A stretch of 64,000 bases of DNA from Osmia lignaria lignaria (taxonomy: Eukaryota; Arthropoda; Insecta; Hymenoptera; Megachilidae). Below the pieces are notes generated by a model, which did not search any database, was not told the DNA's origin, and saw only the letters and a list, made by a program, of their open reading frames with translations. Location: assembly GCF_051020975.1 (NCBI RefSeq), contig NC_135045.1:1056501-1120500 (forward strand), given 5' to 3'. Below are positions 59,669 through 64,000 of this stretch, piece after piece (the first letter of the stretch is position 1; every line of letters begins with the position of its first letter). The position numbers and the translations under genes were made by a program.

Positions 59669-61401
59669 GTAATAGCCGTATAGTGGTATTGTAGTTGCAG
59701 TCAGATATCACGTGTTTCACTAAAAAGAGAGAGCACGTAACTTCACGTGTAAAGGCAGAATAGTTTCGCTTTCATTGTCAGAGAACTGGACGGCCGTTGA
59801 TAGAAGTACACATTGTCTGTAAAGGGCCGTGTTGCGATGCATTGCCAGCATGCAGCCAACACTAACCTGCACTTTCTATTAATATTTCGACTGTTAGCAT
59901 CGTATGTTCGTGAGCCAGTGCCCAACTCGGTATCAGCCTCTCTCCTTTGTATTTTCCAAGTACATATAACGATCATAATAGGCCTCTCTCGGCCCGCACA
60001 GGGAATACAATTGGCCAGGGTGGCCGACTCTATATACGAATGCCATTGATTGTACAAGTGGCGCAACTTGCATTCTCTCAGTGGTAATTGGTCAGGGTGT
60101 GCGGGCCCTGTGGCTAGTTGCACCATGCATCTTGGGTTTATCGACCTCGTGAACGCTGGAAATTTCACCCGTTTACGCCACAAAATAGACCACCAATTCT
60201 CTTATCGTTTTGAATTAAAAAAAAAAAGAAAACTTTTGGCCAGGTTTTAATTAACGTGGCGCCATCGATGGTATAAAATTAATTCGCAAACGTCGCGAAA
60301 GGATAAAGACAGACGAAATTCAGGTTGGAAGGTATTCATTAAGACGAAGACGAGTAACAAGGAGGTCGTTATAGACTTAGGTGTTCCTGTGTACCCGTAC
60401 ATAGAGTTTCCAGGTCGTTTCGAGCCACTTACGTGGCAGTTTCCTCGTTCGATCGAGATCTAAACGTGTTCCTCGATCGGAAAGGTGGATGCAAACGAGA
60501 GAAACTCGGCCAGTGGCGTGAATTTATTGTGGTGCTTTGTACGACCGCTTCTGGCGGATGCGGTTACCGCGAAAGGATGCCGAAATGCATCGACGAAATA
60601 GGTCGAGCACGAATATTCGTGTAAATAGACAAATTTCTTCGCGAGCCTGCTCGAACGTTACGGAAATGTTCGGATTCGATAGCAAGCAAGCAAAGCAGTT
60701 GAAATTTCCACGCTAGCATGGATTTCCTCTATCGTATTTCCATTCTTGTGAAATAATAATCGTCGTCTGTAAATTATTCTTGGTACTAATTGAGACTAGT
60801 GTTATATATCACGAGTTTAAATACGATTATCTTTCTTTTACATACCATTATTATTAGCGTCCAATTAAATTTCATAATAGAGTAGGTTTGTGATAGGAGC
60901 ACCTTAAGTCACCAGGTCGTGGCATGAATTGTGGTTTCTATTTTATTAGCTCGCGAGGGCGAGAGCGTGCAGCTAGTTCACGATGAAATCGCGAGATACG
61001 GCTGCTCGTTTCCACACGCTTTATCAAAATAAAAGATACGATATCGGGGCTAGGGTAGTTACAGCTCTACTTGCTCGTACACCTTACAAACACCGTATAC
61101 CATACAAAAAATCGTTCTCCACACGAACCTTCCGCTTCGCTTGGTCACGTACCCTTTACCAAATATCTCTATCCATCGAACGGCCATAAATTCCATGTAA
61201 AATGGTCACGAATCGATGTCAAAAATATTAACAATAGTAGTTTATACAAATTTTCAAGCGTCAGTCACCATTCACTCCTATAACATTCGACGTGTTAATC
61301 ATTCGTTTTGATTTAGTCGTGTCGTTTGTTTTCGTAAACATAGAAAATTCGGGTTTATAAAATAGTGAAAAATAATGTAAACATTAATCAGTGTGAATCA
61401 T

Positions 61402-61423
61402 AGAAAGGATGTTAATCCTTTCT
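61402..61423. repeat. perfect 9-bp inverted repeat, 4-nt loop
   Basis: AGAAAGGAT (61402-61410) and ATCCTTTCT (61415-61423) flank GTTA. Too short for a microRNA precursor. Likely chance. Confidence 0.85.
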
Positions 61424-64000
61424 GAAATGTTACGTTAAACAAACGGAAATTAATGGCCGACCGTATTTACTTATTTACAGTTGTTACTTCAGCATGCGAC
61501 CTAATTTCGAGGGGGTTTATATTTTTGTTACACGACCGCGCAATTAGACTTCACGGAAAATAAATTTCCTTTTGTGCTCGTAGTTTTAAAGCGACGACCA
61601 AAGGATTATTCCCGTTCCTCCTCTTAAATGCGCTTAACGCTCGTAATTATTGTTCATTACCAGCCTGATCTGAATCTTGTCGCGATCGTTGTTGATTTAT
61701 AGACGTGGTTAGCGAGCAGAAAATTGTGTTAAAAAAGAAAGAAAATAGGAGGCGAGATATAACGAAAGAACGGGTTTCTTCGAGGAAAAGTTAAATATAG
61801 GCATGATTATCGCCAAGCTGAATACCTATACAGAAATATAGGTGACTAGGGGGTGGTAGGAGAGCACGTAAGAGGAATTTCACACGAACATCGATTTCTG
61901 CGAGCTGGCTGTTCGAAGAAATTACCATTTTCGCGTACAATCGGTATCAAAAGTGATTTTGCAATCTAAACGTTTACTAAAAAACTAAATCGTCGAGTTT
62001 GAAACAAGCCACCAGTCATAGTCCGGTTCAAGCCAAACCAAACGAAACGAACTTAATAATTCACGACGCGACGAAATTATTTCATAATTTACACGTTCGT
62101 CATTGAAATTGTAATTTTCCTGCGGGTCGAACGGCTCGGAGGGATAATGTATGTATTCGACGGGACCATAAATATAGGACGAGCCATTTGAGCACACGAG
62201 GGTGCAGCGCGTAATTTATTCATTTAAATTAGAGTGGAGCGTATACAAACGCGTGAAATTAATTGGAGGAAACGTGCAATCATCGCAACTAGCATCGAAT
62301 CGTTTTTCTCTGTATCGCAATTAGAGGTATCTATGTTTCTATTTTTATTAGAATGTCTTCCCTCAGTTCGTATTCGTGATTTTTTCCATTTCGGTTTATT
62401 TGAAAATTAATGAGGAAAGGATTAAATACTTCAAAGCACCGCACGAACCGCAACGATCGCCTCAGAGGACACCGCGGCAATTACTCGAAAATTTTCGATA
62501 ACTTCCTTGCTAGTGCGAGTATCCCAATCCTCTCGCACTCTCCTTCACGAACAAGTCACACGTTCTTACACAAACACAAGCTGCAAACTGTCAAGCTACC
62601 AGTGTACAGTGTATCACGTACACGTGCACGCTACTGTAAGCTGCAACTCGCGCGGAGGCGTTGCATGCACCGCGAGATTGCATAATGACATAATATTCAT
62701 GGCGGTGCGCTTATGCTTGCGACCGAGCAGGTAATAAGGGTGTCGTGGAAAGAGAGAGAGAAGGGGTGAGTGTGCTTCCGAGAAGGAGAAGGATCGAGAA
62801 GTTGAGAGGGTGAGAAGAGAAGGAGAGACAGAGAAAGCTTCATTCCTGATGGAAAGGAGAAGCAAGTAGCGACTGAATACAGGATGTTTCATAAAATGTT
62901 TGATCAATTTCAACAATGAAGAAAAATTACCAGAATATCTCTCTTATTTAACCCTCCGTAGGAGATCCCTCCGAATTTTGATTTTCTTTAAAAAAAGAAT
63001 TATAAACTATCAAAGTAACAGCTGTTATGAAACGAGCTGTACACAAGAAGTAGGGGCACGAGCAAGGTGACGGTAGGTTATAAAGGTGGTAAGAGAGAAG
63101 GGGTGCGTTGGAGCGGGGTGGTTCGAAGCTGACGGGCGGCGGACACATTTTTAATTAAGACAGTTTCGAGGCGTAATTAATTTTACGACGGCGCTACCTA
63201 ACGACCGGTCTTCTACCTCCCACCTTTGCTCCCTCGCCTCTTCTTTTGCTCGAGCAACTCCACTTCAGCCTCGCCCCTTCCCTCCTGGCCCTTGCAACGT
63301 CGTTTCCGTCGATTCTGCGCCACCGCCAGAATTTCCGCTCGGTCGCACCATCGCATCCTTCTTCTCCGCTTTTTAATAACACTGTTTTCGTCTCCCAGCT
63401 GGTTACCCGGTTTTCGTAACCTCTGCCTGCCGTGCACCGATTTTTCTTTTCCTCTTTCTCCCACGGACAAACTTTTCAACCATTTTCTCTCCTCGAGCAG
63501 ATAGACGGCCAGTATGTTAAATGTCTTTTTAACGAACGTTTGCAAATAGCTTTCACAATTTCTTTCCGTGTTTGCGAGGAAAAGTACTCGAGGTCCGAGT
63601 ACTAGACTTCCAAAAGAATGACGAGAATCTGATAAATTCAAGTGGCAAGAAGAGCAAGTTTTTCTTTGAAAGTTTAGGCAGACAAGGAACGGTCACGTAT
63701 CACCGGACTCGCTTATTTTTTGACTTTTTATCTTGCGCCATCTTTTCGGTGTTACAAGAAGTACGACGCGAAAGAACGGGGTTAAAAGCATAAATTACGA
63801 AGCGTCAGGCGATTTCTCTGCATCCTCCGGAGGACCCTGTCTTCTCTACGCTATCTAACCCCTTCGCCTTCCTCCCTATCTTCCAACGCGAGCATCTCTC
63901 TGCCAAAAATCGAAGGAAACTTCTATCCCCCCACTAGCTGGAACGTTCTGCGATTTATGGCTACCACAAATTATGTGCTACGTCGAGGGAAAATGTTCCT

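Larger units (their letters stand above)
58291..64000. other. non-coding stretch, no gene recognised
   Basis: Pyrimidine- and purine-rich DNA with short (TC)n (58633-58650) and (GA)n (59576-59591) runs. Frames of 146 aa (59743-60183 minus), 145 aa (58973-59410 plus) and 142 aa (63213-63641 minus) are the longest; none has a recognised domain. Two clean hairpins lie at 59641 and 61402. An ACAGGATGTTTC word at 62879 belongs to the dispersed set. Confidence 0.6.

Noticed and set aside
59991..60105. 10-bp inverted pair GGCCCGCACA / TGTGCGGGCC
   Set aside because: Arms of 10 bp at about 100-bp separation are expected by chance in a window this size and do not extend.
1..64000. Prokaryotic operon, phage, CRISPR or viral content
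   Set aside because: No adjacent long frames, ribosome-binding spacing, repeat-spacer array or recognisable viral or transposase protein in any frame examined.

Overview
The window reads as eukaryotic, non-coding nuclear DNA from an insect, most likely a hymenopteran and plausibly a bee. By eye, base composition is moderate, CpG is not depleted (TCGA, TTCGAA and CGCG words are everywhere), simple-sequence tracts are short and scattered, and there is no operon-like packing, Shine-Dalgarno spacing or long open frame. The species assignment is inference from texture; no gene fixes it.

No protein-coding gene, rRNA, tRNA, CRISPR array or intact mobile element could be recognised in 64 kb. The longest Met-initiated frames (215, 208, 179, 156 aa and shorter) overlap open frames on other strands or frames, are low in complexity or skewed to Arg/Ser/Pro/Leu, and contain no recognised domain. 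They are treated as chance frames in a CpG-rich, stop-poor sequence. The simplest reading is one or more long introns or a gene desert.

The most gene-like signal is on the minus strand. At 14072/14073 a strong 3' splice site (branch-point-like TATTAAC, long pyrimidine tract, CAG) is followed with no gap by a 5' splice site, GTGAGT. A second 5' splice site, GTATGT, lies 64 nt further on. This is the arrangement of a recursive-splicing (ratchet) site with its downstream RS-exon. About 10.7 kb upstream on the same strand, a possible first coding exon ends at 24819 in AG|GTAAGT. It starts at an ATG preceded by an in-frame stop, and its phase fits the only open frame of the 64-nt exon. Together they suggest a minus-strand gene with a small first coding exon near 24.8 kb, a recursive site at 14.07 kb, and the next exon outside the window. 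This is a hypothesis.

Layout: 1-12.6 kb, plain non-coding DNA with short tandem repeats and a four-copy 10-bp array of AAAGTGG cores; 12.6-14.1 kb, GAC and CAC triplet tracts and the candidate recursive site; 14.1-24.8 kb, homopolymer-rich non-coding DNA; 24.8-25.4 kb, candidate first exon and a compositionally distinct stretch; 25.4-46 kb, non-coding DNA with several enhancer-like motif groups (CGATA, TAAT/NK-2, a Pho-like dyad, a palindromic kappaB site); 46-58 kb, more of the same with an ACGTG triplet; 58.1-58.3 kb, the strongest cis-regulatory candidate, six CAGGTA hexamers in 131 bp beside a 31-bp Z-DNA-type tract; 58.3-64 kb, purine/pyrimidine-rich non-coding DNA. Several short copies of an ACAGGGYGT-type word are dispersed through the window and may be decayed transposon ends.
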